Source: Microbacterium sp. Root61 (GTDB taxonomy: Bacteria; Actinomycetota; Actinomycetes; Actinomycetales; Microbacteriaceae). From it: 64,000 nt of DNA. The notes under the pieces are model-generated. The model saw nothing but the letters and a program-made list of their open reading frames with translations, made no database searches and had not been told where the DNA came from. Both the position numbers and the translations under genes were made by a program. The stretch lies in assembly GCF_001427525.1 (NCBI RefSeq), contig NZ_LMGU01000001.1, positions 434,001-498,000 on the forward strand, in the 5' to 3' direction. The first letter of the stretch is position 1. Every line of letters begins with the position of its first letter. Of the stretch, positions 55,697 through 64,000 are shown piece by piece.

Positions 55697-55748
55697 CGGA
55701 CACGTCACCACGGCGTGCGGCGCGCCAGGTCGCGAGGATCCGGAATAC

Positions 55749-55784
55749 AGAGAGCCCCCCGAGTCTGAACTCGGGGGGCTCTCT
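55749..55784. terminator. Bidirectional terminator between arylsulfatase and glnA1 genes
   Basis: AGAGAGCCCCCCGAGT pairs perfectly with ACTCGGGGGGCTCTCT over 16 bp around CTGA. It serves both convergent genes. Confidence 0.85.
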
Positions 55785-55794
55785 CAGATTCTGA

Positions 55795-57219
55795 CTACAC
55801 GCCGTAGTACAGCTCGAACTCGAACGGGTGCGGGCGAGCGGACAGCGGCTTGATCTCGTTCTCGATCTTGTACTCGATCCAGGTCTCGATCAGCTCGGGC
55901 GTGAACACGCCACCGGCAAGCAGGAAGTCGTGGTCGGCCGCGAGGGCGTCCAGCGAGTCCAGCAGCGAGTTCGGCACCTGCGGGATGTTCTTCGCCTCCT
56001 CGGGGGGAAGCTCGTACAGGTCCTTGTCGACCGGCTCGTGCGGCTCGATGCGGTTCTTGATGCCGTCGAGGCCGGCCATGAGCTGCGCAGCGAACGCGAG
56101 ATACGGGTTGCCCGAGGCATCCGGAGCGCGGAACTCGATGCGCTTCGCCTTCGGGTTCGAGCCCGTGATCGGGATGCGGATGGCGGCGGAGCGGTTGCCG
56201 GCCGAGTAGACCAGGTTGACCGGAGCCTCGTAGCCCTTGACCAGACGCTTGTAGCTGTTCACCGTGGGGTTGGTGAAGGCCAGCACCGCGGGCGCGTGCG
56301 CCAGCAGACCGCCGATGTACCAGCGCGCGATGTCGGAGAGTCCGCCGTAGCCGGTCTCGTCGTAGAACAGCGGCTTGCCTTCGATCCACAGCGACTGGTG
56401 CACGTGCATGCCCGAGCCGTTGTCGCCGAAGAGCGGCTTCGGCATGAAGGTCGCCGACTTGCCCCACTGCTCGGAGGTGTTCTTGACGATGTACTTGAAC
56501 TTCAGGATGTCGTCGGCCGCGTGCACCATCGTGTCGAAGCGGTAGTTGATCTCCTGCTGACCGCCGGTGCCGACCTCGTGGTGCGAGCGCTCGAGGATGA
56601 ATCCGGCCTCGATGAGCTTGAGCGTGATGTCGTCGCGGAGGTCCGCCGTCTTGTCGACGGGGCTGACCGGGAAGTAGCCGCCCTTGTAGGGCGTCTTGTT
56701 TCCGAGGTTGCCGCCTTCTTCGACGCGACCGGTGTTCCAGGCGCCTTCTTCGGAGTCGACCGAGTAGAAGCTGGAGTTCTGCTTCACCTCGTAGCGGACG
56801 TCGTCGAAGATGTAGAACTCGGCCTCGGGGGCGAAGAACGCGGTGTCGGCGATGCCGGTGGAGGCCAGGTACTTCTCGGCCTTCTTGGCGACCTGACGCG
56901 GGTCCTTGTGGTAGATCTCGCCGGTGCGCGGGTTGTAGATGTCGAAGATCATGATGAGCGTCTTCGCCTCGCGGAACTGGTCGATGTACGCCGTCGACAC
57001 GTCCGGGATCAGCTGCATGTCCGACTCGTGGATGTTCGCGAAGCCTCGGATCGAGGAGCCGTCGAACAGCTGGCCGACGGTGAAGAACTCTTCATCGACG
57101 GTCGAAGCGGGAATGTTGAAGTGCTGCTGCACACCGGGAAGATCCGTGAAACGGATATCGAGGAACTTCACGTCCTCGTCCTTGATGAACTTCAGCACCT
57201 CGGATGAATCACTGAACAT
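55795..57219 (-). CDS. glnA: Glutamine synthetase, GlnA1 type
   Basis: A 474-residue primary ammonium-assimilating enzyme. Motifs: [45 protein letters not shown] and [13 protein letters not shown]. The adenylylation Tyr is in [15 protein letters not shown] (about residue 402), so GlnE can control it. The start [11 protein letters not shown] is conventional; upstream frame is not family-like. It is monocistronic with a strong terminator. A GlnR-type operator lies about 80-120 nt upstream. Confidence 0.96.
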   Translation of the reverse strand: MFSDSSEVLKFIKDEDVKFLDIRFTDLPGVQQHFNIPASTVDEEFFTVGQLFDGSSIRGFANIHESDMQLIPDVSTAYIDQFREAKTLIMIFDIYNPRTGEIYHKDPRQVAKKAEKYLASTGIADTAFFAPEAEFYIFDDVRYEVKQNSSFYSVDSEEGAWNTGRVEEGGNLGNKTPYKGGYFPVSPVDKTADLRDDITLKLIEAGFILERSHHEVGTGGQQEINYRFDTMVHAADDILKFKYIVKNTSEQWGKSATFMPKPLFGDNGSGMHVHQSLWIEGKPLFYDETGYGGLSDIARWYIGGLLAHAPAVLAFTNPTVNSYKRLVKGYEAPVNLVYSAGNRSAAIRIPITGSNPKAKRIEFRAPDASGNPYLAFAAQLMAGLDGIKNRIEPHEPVDKDLYELPPEEAKNIPQVPNSLLDSLDALAADHDFLLAGGVFTPELIETWIEYKIENEIKPLSARPHPFEFELYYGV

Positions 57220-57300
57220 GGAGACTCCAGAGGTAGGGCATCGGGACTGCACCCCGCTGCGCGGGCTTGTTCGACGGTATCGAGAGGGCATTGCTCGGCA

Positions 57301-57341
57301 GTAACCCCCATGTTTCCGGGATGTTACGCCTGCCCGGTTAC
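57301..57341 (-). promoter_or_regulatory. GlnR-type nitrogen operator upstream of glnA1
   Basis: On the minus strand GTAAC-n6-GAAAC-n6-GTTAC (plus-strand 57301-57327, read as GTAAC, GTTTC and GTTAC) has the exact 6-nt spacing of the actinobacterial GlnR site. A further GTTAC on the plus strand follows at 57337-57341 with 9-nt spacing. GlnR activates or represses nitrogen genes according to supply. The site also lies close upstream of the RDD gene. Confidence 0.8.
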
Positions 57342-57350
57342 GCTGGAGGA

Positions 57351-57785
57351 GTGTCCGATTCTCCCGCTCAATCATCGTATCCGGGCGAGCGCCTCGGACT
57401 TCCCGCCACAGGCAGGGGCAGCATCGCCCGCGCCTGGCGGCGCATCGGCGCCTTGGCCATCGACTGGATCTCGGCCACGCTGATCGCCACCGCCTTCTTC
57501 GGCTACGACCAGTTCGCCCTTCCCGCCGAGGCGGGGATCACGATCTTCGCCCCGCTGACGGTGTTCCTCGTGCTGCAGGTGGTGTTCATCCCCACGATCG
57601 GCGGCAGCCCAGGGCACCGCATCCTGGGCATGCGGGTCGTACAGCTCGGGGGAGCCTGGACAGGGTTGTGGCGCCCGATCGTGCGCAGCCTCCTGCTGGC
57701 GCTGGTCATCCCGGCCGTGATCTGGGATCCGGATCAGCGCGGCCTGCACGACAAGGTCGCCGGCACGGTCCTGATCCGCGCCTGA
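57351..57785 (+). CDS. RDD-family membrane protein
   Basis: A 144-residue protein with an N-terminal polar stretch and three hydrophobic segments ([42 protein letters not shown]). The family signature lies in [14 protein letters not shown] and [12 protein letters not shown]. The role is unknown; an RDD gene sits in the same position beside glnA1 in mycobacteria. GTG at 57351 directly follows GGAGGA with no gap, while a −10-like TACGCT lies about 12 nt upstream, so leaderless translation is plausible. An in-frame ATG at 57321 is the alternative. Confidence 0.75.
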   Translation: MSDSPAQSSYPGERLGLPATGRGSIARAWRRIGALAIDWISATLIATAFFGYDQFALPAEAGITIFAPLTVFLVLQVVFIPTIGGSPGHRILGMRVVQLGGAWTGLWRPIVRSLLLALVIPAVIWDPDQRGLHDKVAGTVLIRA

Positions 57786-57953
57786 CCGCGGCCGCTGGGC
57801 TGCTGCTCCGACGGCATCGCAGCGTCCTCGCGTCGCGTCCTCCCGCGGCGCCGTCGAAGCGCGCTGACCCGCGCCCCATGAACCGTGAGGTGAACGCAGA
57901 AACGGATGCGCGTCCCGGAGGACGCGCACCCGTTGGGCGCCGTACGGCGAAAG

Positions 57954-58664
57954 CTAGCGGGGGCGCGGTGCGCGCACGCGCGTCGGGTCGATCCCCTTCG
58001 GGATCGGCAGCGAGGCGAGCGACTGCGACACGGAGTCGACGCGCTTGATGACGGCCGCCATCGTGCCGCGATCGATCTTCTTCGGCAGCGACTTGATCGT
58101 GGGGGCGAGCTTGCCGATCGGCACATCGTCGGGGCCGTGGCCGAGGTACAGCACCGTGATCGGCACGCCCTGGGCGACGCGCTGCACCTTGGAGCGCTCC
58201 TCGTTGATGAGGCGGGCGAGGCGCGCGCGCGATCCTTCGCCGACGAGCACGACGCCGCCGCGACCGATCGTGCGGTAGACAGCTTCCTGCGTCTTCGGGT
58301 TCACGCCGACCGGCATCTCGCTGGCCTGCCAGTTGCGTCCGAGGGACGTCGACATCACGTGTCCGGCAGCTCCCGGCATCCCGTCGATCTTGCGGTACAT
58401 CGCCTTGGTCGACATGCGGGTCATCGTCATGAGCGATCCGAGCACACCGAGCAGCAGTCCGGTGAAGCCCCACAGGACGATGCTCCAGATGGCGAACGGC
58501 GGGATGAGGAACCCGACGAGAACGCCGAGACCGATGCCCACCAGCAGGATTCCGACCAGCAGCCACGGCAGCCACGGGTACGCGTCACGCGTGAACGTGA
58601 AGAGCGTCTTGAGCTGAGAGAAGAAACCGGGGCGCTTTTCGGGCGCGGTGGTACGTGCTGCCAT
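57954..58664 (-). CDS. DUF4191-family membrane protein
   Basis: A 236-residue protein with two adjacent N-terminal helices (WLPWLLVGILLVGIGLGVLV and IWSIVLWGFTGLLLGVLGSL) and a basic soluble C-terminal domain with GRGGVVLVGEGSRARLARLI. It matches the actinobacterial DUF4191 family, found beside RDD and glnA1 in mycobacteria. Function unknown. ATG at 58664 was chosen because the upstream extension is not family-like. Confidence 0.82.
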   Translation of the reverse strand: MAARTTAPEKRPGFFSQLKTLFTFTRDAYPWLPWLLVGILLVGIGLGVLVGFLIPPFAIWSIVLWGFTGLLLGVLGSLMTMTRMSTKAMYRKIDGMPGAAGHVMSTSLGRNWQASEMPVGVNPKTQEAVYRTIGRGGVVLVGEGSRARLARLINEERSKVQRVAQGVPITVLYLGHGPDDVPIGKLAPTIKSLPKKIDRGTMAAVIKRVDSVSQSLASLPIPKGIDPTRVRAPRPR

Positions 58665-58791
58665 GGCTCCAGCGTACCTTTTCCCTGCCGCTCGCCACGT
58701 CGCTTCCTCCACAGGCGAACGGCGGCGCGAGACAGTCCCCAGTGCGGTGGCCGACGGCGGTGCCTCGTTCGGCAGGAATCACAATCGACGG

Positions 58792-60165
58792 ATGACGACG
58801 GCGGGCGAGCACGAAGAGGACGAGCGACTCCTCGCGGGGTATCGGTCGATCCGACGTGTCGTTCCCCCCGATGCGCCCTGGCCGGGCGTGCTGACTCGGA
58901 TGCCGGACGGCGAGCCGTGCGTGCGCGTGGACGTGGCACACCTGGGTGAGGACTGGGCCGGCTGGGGAGCGCAGCCGTCGGGCCATCTGCTCGGACCGAT
59001 CGAGGTGATCAGACGGGCGGGCGGCCACGACGTCGCACTGCCGGTCTGCACCGAGCGTGCGGCGGACTTCCTGGCTCGCCGACAGGCCCTCGATGCGCCG
59101 CTGACCGCCGGTGAGGTCGTCACAGTTGCCGTGAGCCTGTTGCGGGGGGAGGCCGAGCTCGCTCGTGCCGCCGACGCGGTGTCAGGCGAGTGGTGGCTGA
59201 CGGAGGCCGGCCGCCCCGTCTTCGCGACCGATGTCGCCGCGGCCTCGGCGGCGTCGACGGCTGAACTTCTCGACGCGCTCAGCGGTACAGCCGAGCACCG
59301 ACTCGCGGCGGTGCTGACGGATGCCGCAGCCTCGGCCGCTTCCGCGCGGACGGTCCTGCGCGACCTCGACACGCTGGAGTCACGCCTGTTCGCGGTGGCC
59401 GATCCGTTGCCGCTCGTGACCGCCATGTTCGCTCCGTTGCGGGCGCGAGCACTCGACACCGCGGGCGCGCGCGGGATCGAACCGGTGGACGCGGCGACTC
59501 GCCGTCCCGGCTGGCTCGGAGCGTTGGCGGGGCATGTCGATGCGGATCTCGCCGAACTGGTGTCGACCGTGACCACGGACATCTGGCGGCGTCTGAGGTC
59601 TCGACCCGGCCGACGTCGACGCCCGTGGCTGGTCGCCACCGGTCTGGCGGCCGCGATCGTCGGGGTCGGGGTGCTGTGGCCCGGAGGTGCCGGCGGGCCT
59701 GCGACAGCAGAGGGTGCAGACCCGACCACGACCGTGTCGACGCCGAGCCCGCAGCCCCCGTCGAGTCCGCAGCCAGGGCCGACTCCGAGCGCAGGGCCGC
59801 CCGAGCATGAGTCAGCGGAGACGGACGCGGCCGCACCCGAGCAGAGCGCAGGCGGGGAGCAGGTGCGCGGTCAGAGCTGGGTCGCGGTCACGGATGAGCT
59901 GCTCGCCGCTCGGAGCGGGTGCGCCGCCGATCCGGACTGTCTGGCAGAGGTCGTGGAGGATCCCGCACGCTCGTTCTCCGCGGGCGTGGTCGATCTGCCT
60001 CCCGTCGACCGTTCGACGACGTTGCTGGACGACTTCGGGGGAGCGGCGGTGCTGCGGGTGGATGCGATCGATGAGGGCATCCCGCCACAACTGGTGTTCG
60101 TGGTGCGCGTCGCTCAACGCACTCTGCTCCGCGACATCCATGATGTCGCGGAGCAGAGTGGGTGA
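58792..60165 (+). CDS. One-span membrane protein, function unknown
   Basis: 457 residues. The N-terminal half (about 280 residues) is soluble, Ala/Val-rich and helical, then comes an Arg cluster (RRLRSRPGRRRRPW), one membrane helix (LVATGLAAAIVGVGVLW), a Pro/Ser/Thr-rich linker and a small external domain with a Cys pair (RSGCAADPDCLAEV). The layout suggests an inside-out anchor with an extracytoplasmic tail. No family is recognised. The last codons form a long hairpin. In related genomes the lipoate genes lipB/lipA often stand near this position. Confidence 0.6.
   Translation: MTTAGEHEEDERLLAGYRSIRRVVPPDAPWPGVLTRMPDGEPCVRVDVAHLGEDWAGWGAQPSGHLLGPIEVIRRAGGHDVALPVCTERAADFLARRQALDAPLTAGEVVTVAVSLLRGEAELARAADAVSGEWWLTEAGRPVFATDVAAASAASTAELLDALSGTAEHRLAAVLTDAAASAASARTVLRDLDTLESRLFAVADPLPLVTAMFAPLRARALDTAGARGIEPVDAATRRPGWLGALAGHVDADLAELVSTVTTDIWRRLRSRPGRRRRPWLVATGLAAAIVGVGVLWPGGAGGPATAEGADPTTTVSTPSPQPPSSPQPGPTPSAGPPEHESAETDAAAPEQSAGGEQVRGQSWVAVTDELLAARSGCAADPDCLAEVVEDPARSFSAGVVDLPPVDRSTTLLDDFGGAAVLRVDAIDEGIPPQLVFVVRVAQRTLLRDIHDVAEQSG
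60120..60160. terminator. Perfect 19-bp hairpin inside the 3' end of the preceding gene
   Basis: CACTCTGCTCCGCGACATC pairs without mismatch with GATGTCGCGGAGCAGAGTG around a 3-nt loop (CAT). It ends 5 nt before the stop codon's last base and 12 nt before the convergent E2 gene's stop. It probably terminates both transcripts. Confidence 0.75.
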
Positions 60166-60172
60166 AGCTGGA

Positions 60173-61918
60173 TCAGATGCCGAGCTGGCTCTGGAACTGT
60201 GCGGCCTCGAGGCGGGTCTTGACCGCGCCGAGGAAGCGGGCAGCGTCTGCGCCGTCGATGACACGGTGGTCGTACGACAGTGCGAGGTAGACGTAGGAAC
60301 GCACGGAGATCGCGTCCTTGCCGTCGACCGAGACGATGCCGGGGCGCTTCACGACGACACCGGTGCCGAGGATCGCCGACTGCGGCAGGAACACCACGGG
60401 GGTGTCGAACAGCGCGCCGCGCGATCCGGTGTTGGTGAGCGTGAAGGTGCCGCCGGCGAGCTCGTCGGGCTTCAGCTTGTTGTCGCGCGTGCGCGCAGCC
60501 AGGTCCGCGATCTCGTGGGCGATCTGTGCCAGGTCCTTGGACGCGGCATCCCGCAGCACCGGGGTCAGCAGACCGCGTTCGGTGTCCACCGCGATCGAGA
60601 GGTTCTCGGACGCGGGGTAGATGATGTCGGTGCCGTCGACCGTGGCGTTGATCACGGGGTAGGACTGCAGCGCCTCAGCGGCAGCGAGGGCGAAGAACGG
60701 CAGGAACGACAGCTTGTCGCCGGTCTTGGCCTGGAAGTCGACCTTCACCGAGTCGCGGAAGTTCGCGAGCTTGGTGACATCGACCTCGACGACCGTCGTG
60801 AGCTGAGCGGTCGACTGCATCGAGGCGACGGCGCGCTCGGCCAGCACCTTGCGCAGACGCGACATCGGCTGGGTCGTGCCACGCAGCGGCGACACCTCGA
60901 TCGGTGCCGGAGCGGCCGGAGCAGCGGAGCCCGAAGCGGCGGGAGCCGAGGCGGCCTCGGCAGCCTTGAGCACGTCTTCCTTGCGGATACGACCGCCGAC
61001 ACCGGTGCCGGCGACCTTGGCGAGGTCGACGCCCTGCTGCTGGGCGAGGCGACGGACGAGCGGGGTGACGTAGGTCACGCTGTCGTCCACGACGGATGCG
61101 GCGGGCGCGGCCGGAGCCGGAGCGGCGGGCGCGGGTGCGGCCGGAGCCGGAGCGGCGGGCGCGGGTGCGGCCGGAGCCGGAGCGGGTGCTGCTGCGCCAG
61201 GAGCCGGAGCGGCGGCTGCTGGAGCTGCTGCTGCCGGGGCGGGAGCAGCGGGAGCGGCCGGAGCTTCTGCGGCTGCGGCGTCGCCGATCTGCGCGAGTGC
61301 GGCGCCGACCTCGACGGTCTCGTCCTCCTGAGCGAAGATCGCCTGCAGCGTGCCGGCGACCGGCGAGGGGATCTCGGTGTCGACCTTGTCGGTCGAGATC
61401 TCCAGCAGGGGCTCGTCGACGGCGACCTGGTCGCCGATGTTCTTCAGCCAGCGCGTGACGGTACCTTCGGTGACGCTCTCGCCGAGCTCGGGGAGCACGA
61501 CCTTGGTGCCACCCTGCGGAGCAGCGGCGGCGGGTGCCGGAGCAGCGGCGGCGGGTGCCGGTGCGGCGGGCTCTGCAGCGGGTGCCGGTGCGGCGGGCTC
61601 TGCAGCGGGAGCCGGTGCGGCGGCCTCGACGGGCGCCTCCGCCGGTGCCTCGGCGGGCGCAGGGGCGGAGCCCGCACCTGAGCCGTCGCCGATCTTGGCG
61701 AGGATGGCGCCGACCTCGACGGTCTCGTCCTCCTGGACCAGGATCTCCTCGATGACTCCGCTGATGGGCGAGGGGATCTCGGTGTCGACCTTGTCGGTGG
61801 AGATCTCGAGCAGGCCCTCATCCGCCTGGACGGTGTCGCCGACTTGCTTGAGCCAGCGAGTGACCGTTCCCTCGGTAACGCTCTCACCGAGCGGGGGGAG
61901 GACCACGGAAGTGCTCAT
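60173..61918 (-). CDS. sucB: Dihydrolipoyl acyltransferase (E2), two lipoyl domains
   Basis: 581 residues. Lipoyl domains are at about 1-76 and 138-215, each with the modified Lys in EISTDKVDTEIP. An E3-binding domain (VTPLVRRLAQQQGVDL, about 283-320) and the catalytic domain from about 345 follow, with HxxxDG in YDHRVIDG (about 552). Ala/Pro linkers join them. Such E2s are labelled as succinyltransferase, but in mycobacteria and corynebacteria the equivalent serves pyruvate dehydrogenase with AceE. The PDH role is supported by the aceE gene in this window. The E3 gene lies 76 nt upstream on the same strand. Confidence 0.93.
   Translation of the reverse strand: MSTSVVLPPLGESVTEGTVTRWLKQVGDTVQADEGLLEISTDKVDTEIPSPISGVIEEILVQEDETVEVGAILAKIGDGSGAGSAPAPAEAPAEAPVEAAAPAPAAEPAAPAPAAEPAAPAPAAAAPAPAAAAPQGGTKVVLPELGESVTEGTVTRWLKNIGDQVAVDEPLLEISTDKVDTEIPSPVAGTLQAIFAQEDETVEVGAALAQIGDAAAAEAPAAPAAPAPAAAAPAAAAPAPGAAAPAPAPAAPAPAAPAPAAPAPAAPAPAAPAASVVDDSVTYVTPLVRRLAQQQGVDLAKVAGTGVGGRIRKEDVLKAAEAASAPAASGSAAPAAPAPIEVSPLRGTTQPMSRLRKVLAERAVASMQSTAQLTTVVEVDVTKLANFRDSVKVDFQAKTGDKLSFLPFFALAAAEALQSYPVINATVDGTDIIYPASENLSIAVDTERGLLTPVLRDAASKDLAQIAHEIADLAARTRDNKLKPDELAGGTFTLTNTGSRGALFDTPVVFLPQSAILGTGVVVKRPGIVSVDGKDAISVRSYVYLALSYDHRVIDGADAARFLGAVKTRLEAAQFQSQLGI
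61111..61170. repeat. Tandem 30-bp repeat in an E2 linker
   Basis: The unit beginning CCGGAGCCGGAGCGGCGG occurs twice exactly (61111-61140, 61141-61170) with a partial third copy. It encodes repeated Ala-Pro linker residues. A second linker near 61555-61608 carries shorter repeats. Confidence 0.85.
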
Positions 61919-61994
61919 GACGATGTCTCCTTCAAAATGCCGATGTCGGCTTCTAGCTTAGTGATGCTGTTGGTGGTGAGTGCCGCGTGCACAC

Positions 61995-63368
61995 TCATAG
62001 TGCGTGAAGCGGTTTGCCAGCCAGTGCGAGGAACGCCTCGCCCAGTGCTTCGCTCTGTGTCGGGTGGGCGTGGATGAACGGTGCGATGTCTTCGGGGTGA
62101 GCTTCCCACGCGACGGCCAGCTGGCCCTCGGTGATGAGCTCGCCGACGCGGTCGCCGACGAGATGCACGCCGATGACGGGGCCGTCCTTGACACGGACGA
62201 CCTTCGCGATGCCGGTGGTGCCGATGATCTCGCTCTTGCCGTTGCCGGCGAGGCTGTACTCGTAGCTGACGACCGAGTCTGCGCCGTGCGCCTGCACGGC
62301 CTGCTCCTCGGTCAGTCCGACTGAGGCGACTTCAGGGCTGCAGTAGGTGACCTTGGGGATCTGCACGTCGGGGACGAGTACGGGCTTCAATCCGGCGATC
62401 TCCTCCGCCACGAAGATGCCCTGCTGGAATCCGCGGTGCGCGAGCTGCAGGCCGGGCACGATGTCGCCGACCGCCCAGACGTGCGCAGCGGAGGTGCGCA
62501 GGCGCTCGTCGGTGGTGACGAAACCGCGGTCGAGGGTGACGCCGGCCTCTTCGTAGCCGAGGTCGGCCGTCGAAGGCCCGCGTCCCACGGCGACGAGCAG
62601 GTAGTCCGCCTCGAAGGTCTTCCCGTCCTCCAGCGTGACGGTGACTGTGTCGGCGGTCTGGGTCGCACTCGCGAAGCGCACCCCGAGGGAGGATCCGATG
62701 CCGCGCTTGCGGAACGCCCGCTCGAGCGCCTTGCTGGAGGCCAGGTCTTCATTGGGCACGAGGTGGGGGAGGGCCTCGACGATGGTCACATCGACGCCGA
62801 ACGAGCGCCACACGCTGGCGAACTCGACGCCGATCACGCCGCCGCCCAGGATGACGACTTTTTTGGGGATTTCCGTCAGCGCGAGCGCATGCTCGCTCGT
62901 GATGATCCGGCCGCCGATCTCGAGCCCGGGGAGCGAACGGCTGTACGAGCCGGTCGCGAGGACCACGTCGGTGCCGCGGTAGAGGTCGTCGCCCACGCGG
63001 ACGGCGGGGCCGGCCTCCAGGCGTCCCTCACCGGGGACGACCGTGATGCCGCGGGCTTTGATGAGGCCTTCGAGGCCCTTGAACTTCTTCGCGACGATGC
63101 CTTCGCGGTACGCGCGGACACCGTCGAGATCGATCCCCTCGAAGGTGGCGAGGATGCCGATGCTCGAGGCATCCCGTGCCGTATCGGCAACTTCGCCGGC
63201 ATGCAGGAGCGCCTTCGTCGGGATGCAGCCGCGGTGCAGGCAGGTGCCACCGAGCTTGTCCTTCTCGACCAGTGCCACGGACTTGCCGAGCTCCGCGGCG
63301 CGCAGTGCAGCCGCATATCCGCCGCTGCCACCGCCCAGGATCACGAGGTCGAACTGGTGCTCCGTCAT
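61995..63368 (-). CDS. lpdA: Dihydrolipoyl dehydrogenase (E3)
   Basis: A 457-residue FAD enzyme that reoxidises dihydrolipoyl groups of E2. FAD motif GGGSGGYAAALRAAELG, redox Cys pair in GGTCLHRGCIPTK, NAD motif GGGVIGVEFAS and catalytic His-Glu near HAHPTQSEALGEA. The start is ATG 63368, overlapping the pepA stop by 4 nt. The gene precedes the E2 gene on the same strand, consistent with co-expression. It may serve both pyruvate and 2-oxoglutarate complexes. Confidence 0.96.
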   Translation of the reverse strand: MTEHQFDLVILGGGSGGYAAALRAAELGKSVALVEKDKLGGTCLHRGCIPTKALLHAGEVADTARDASSIGILATFEGIDLDGVRAYREGIVAKKFKGLEGLIKARGITVVPGEGRLEAGPAVRVGDDLYRGTDVVLATGSYSRSLPGLEIGGRIITSEHALALTEIPKKVVILGGGVIGVEFASVWRSFGVDVTIVEALPHLVPNEDLASSKALERAFRKRGIGSSLGVRFASATQTADTVTVTLEDGKTFEADYLLVAVGRGPSTADLGYEEAGVTLDRGFVTTDERLRTSAAHVWAVGDIVPGLQLAHRGFQQGIFVAEEIAGLKPVLVPDVQIPKVTYCSPEVASVGLTEEQAVQAHGADSVVSYEYSLAGNGKSEIIGTTGIAKVVRVKDGPVIGVHLVGDRVGELITEGQLAVAWEAHPEDIAPFIHAHPTQSEALGEAFLALAGKPLHAL

Positions 63369-64000
63369 GCCGTCTCCTCCGTGCTGATCAATTCGATGAG
63401 GGCGCGCACGGTGGCTCCCGTGGGGCCCTTGTCCGTGAAGCCGTAGCCGCCGCCCTTGTTCATGCCGACGCCCGCGATGTCCAGGTGCACCCACGGGATC
63501 CGCGGGGCGTCGGCGTCATCCGAGGTCCGCCCGACGAAGTGGCGCAGGAATAGTCCGGCGAACAGCGATCCACCGGCGGGGTCGCCGATCTTGGCGTTCT
63601 GCAGGTCTGCGATGGGCGAGTCCAGCTCGTCGACCATGTGCGCCGGGAGGGGCAGCTGCCAGGCGAGTTCGCCGACGCGGGCCGAGGCTTCCAGGTACCG
63701 CGTCACGGCGGCGTCCTCGCCCATGACCCCGGCGTAGCGGTTGCCCAGCGCGACGGTGATCGCGCCCGTCAGGGTGGCGATATCGACGATCAGGTCCGGG
63801 TGCTCGCGGCTGGCCGCGACCAGGCCGTCGGCGAGGACGAGGCGACCTTCGGCGTCGGTGTTGAGCACCTCGACGGTGGTGCCGTCGAGCATGCGCAGCA
63901 CGTCTCCCGGGCGCGTCGCGCGACCTGACGGCATGTTGTCGGCGATGCACAGCCAGCCCGTCATCCGCACCGGCAGTCCGAGTGTCGCGGCGGCGTGCAC
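63365..64000 (-). CDS. pepA: Leucyl aminopeptidase, C-terminal part (cut by window edge)
   Basis: The last 211 residues or so are visible; the N-terminal part lies beyond the right edge. The metallo-aminopeptidase motif NTDAEGRLVLADGL, with Asp and Glu ligands of the two-metal centre, is intact. Later conserved segments include IATLTGAITVALG and HLDIAGVG. It frees N-terminal residues from peptides in the cytoplasm. Its stop overlaps the E3 start by 4 nt; the same neighbour order is known from mycobacteria. Confidence 0.93.
   Translation of the reverse strand: MHAAATLGLPVRMTGWLCIADNMPSGRATRPGDVLRMLDGTTVEVLNTDAEGRLVLADGLVAASREHPDLIVDIATLTGAITVALGNRYAGVMGEDAAVTRYLEASARVGELAWQLPLPAHMVDELDSPIADLQNAKIGDPAGGSLFAGLFLRHFVGRTSDDADAPRIPWVHLDIAGVGMNKGGGYGFTDKGPTGATVRALIELISTEETA

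Noticed and set aside
53357..55711. Long minus-strand frame opposite the arylsulfatase gene
   Set aside because: The arylsulfatase has all family motifs, and the antisense product is low-complexity with no recognisable domain.
61081..61620. Repeats in the E2 gene as a mobile or CRISPR-like element
   Set aside because: They are in frame and encode the Ala/Pro linkers between lipoyl and catalytic domains, which are naturally repetitive.
63365..64000. pepA as a truncated pseudogene
   Set aside because: The frame runs open to the window edge, so the missing N-terminus reflects the cut, not damage.

Overview
The window is high-GC, gene-dense DNA with frequent GTG starts and many 4-nt start/stop overlaps. 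Its gene neighbourhoods match high-GC Gram-positives (Actinomycetota). The order aceE–fasR–fabDH-acpP-fabF, the zinc-ribbon/RNase H pair, rnpB, ppgK and the glnA2–glnE / glnA1–RDD–DUF4191–E2–E3–pepA block all fit. A Microbacterium-like member of the Microbacteriaceae is my best guess; this is inference from gene content and style, not a database match.

Layout. 1–3.6 kb: the end of dnaG, an ABC ATPase, tRNA-Asn, peptide deformylase, a DMT-type transporter and a CAT-anticodon tRNA. 3.7–9.1 kb: a potassium channel, then three consecutive serine acyl-enzyme genes of penicillin-binding type. 9.1–12.5 kb: an acyl-CoA catabolic operon (ligase, MaoC hydratase, SDR) facing a decayed acyl-CoA dehydrogenase. 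12.5–19.8 kb: a two-gene ABC exporter-like unit, a GH38 alpha-mannosidase, and a DUF262/DUF1524 (GmrSD-like) putative defence nuclease. 20–29.9 kb: an oxygenase-like gene behind a possible iron box, DUF3145, the type II fatty-acid synthase operon with its FasR-type regulator, aceE and a peroxiredoxin. 29.9–35.6 kb: tRNA-Val and a LacI-regulated carbohydrate ABC importer that has no ATPase of its own and ends in a DUF2804 gene. 35.7–39.4 kb: an AlkZ/YcaQ-like protein, a doubly damaged purU, an L,D-transpeptidase and a secreted protein.

39.5–48.5 kb is conserved core: zinc ribbon, RNase H, a short family-A polymerase, the RNase P RNA, polyphosphate glucokinase, a SPOR-like small protein, glnA2 and glnE. 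48.5–55.7 kb looks like an insertion between glnE and glnA1: a LuxR-type regulator divergent from a four-gene operon (DUF1254, tyrosine phosphatase, membrane protein, arylsulfatase). 55.8–64 kb returns to core: glnA1 behind a well-spaced GlnR-type operator, RDD and DUF4191 membrane proteins, a one-span protein, then the E2, E3 and pepA genes. aceE, the two-lipoyl E2 and E3 together can supply the pyruvate dehydrogenase complex and feed acetyl-CoA into the nearby fatty-acid operon; glnA1, glnA2 and glnE form the ammonium-assimilation set.

The most unusual signals are the two lesions in purU (an exact 85-bp tandem duplication near its start and a small deletion near its end), the acyl-CoA dehydrogenase relic, the LuxR/arylsulfatase island, the fused DUF262/DUF1524 gene with an unassigned C-terminal extension, two copies of a REP-like hairpin element in intergenic DNA, and a 19-bp perfect hairpin inside the last codons of the gene at 58.8–60.2 kb.
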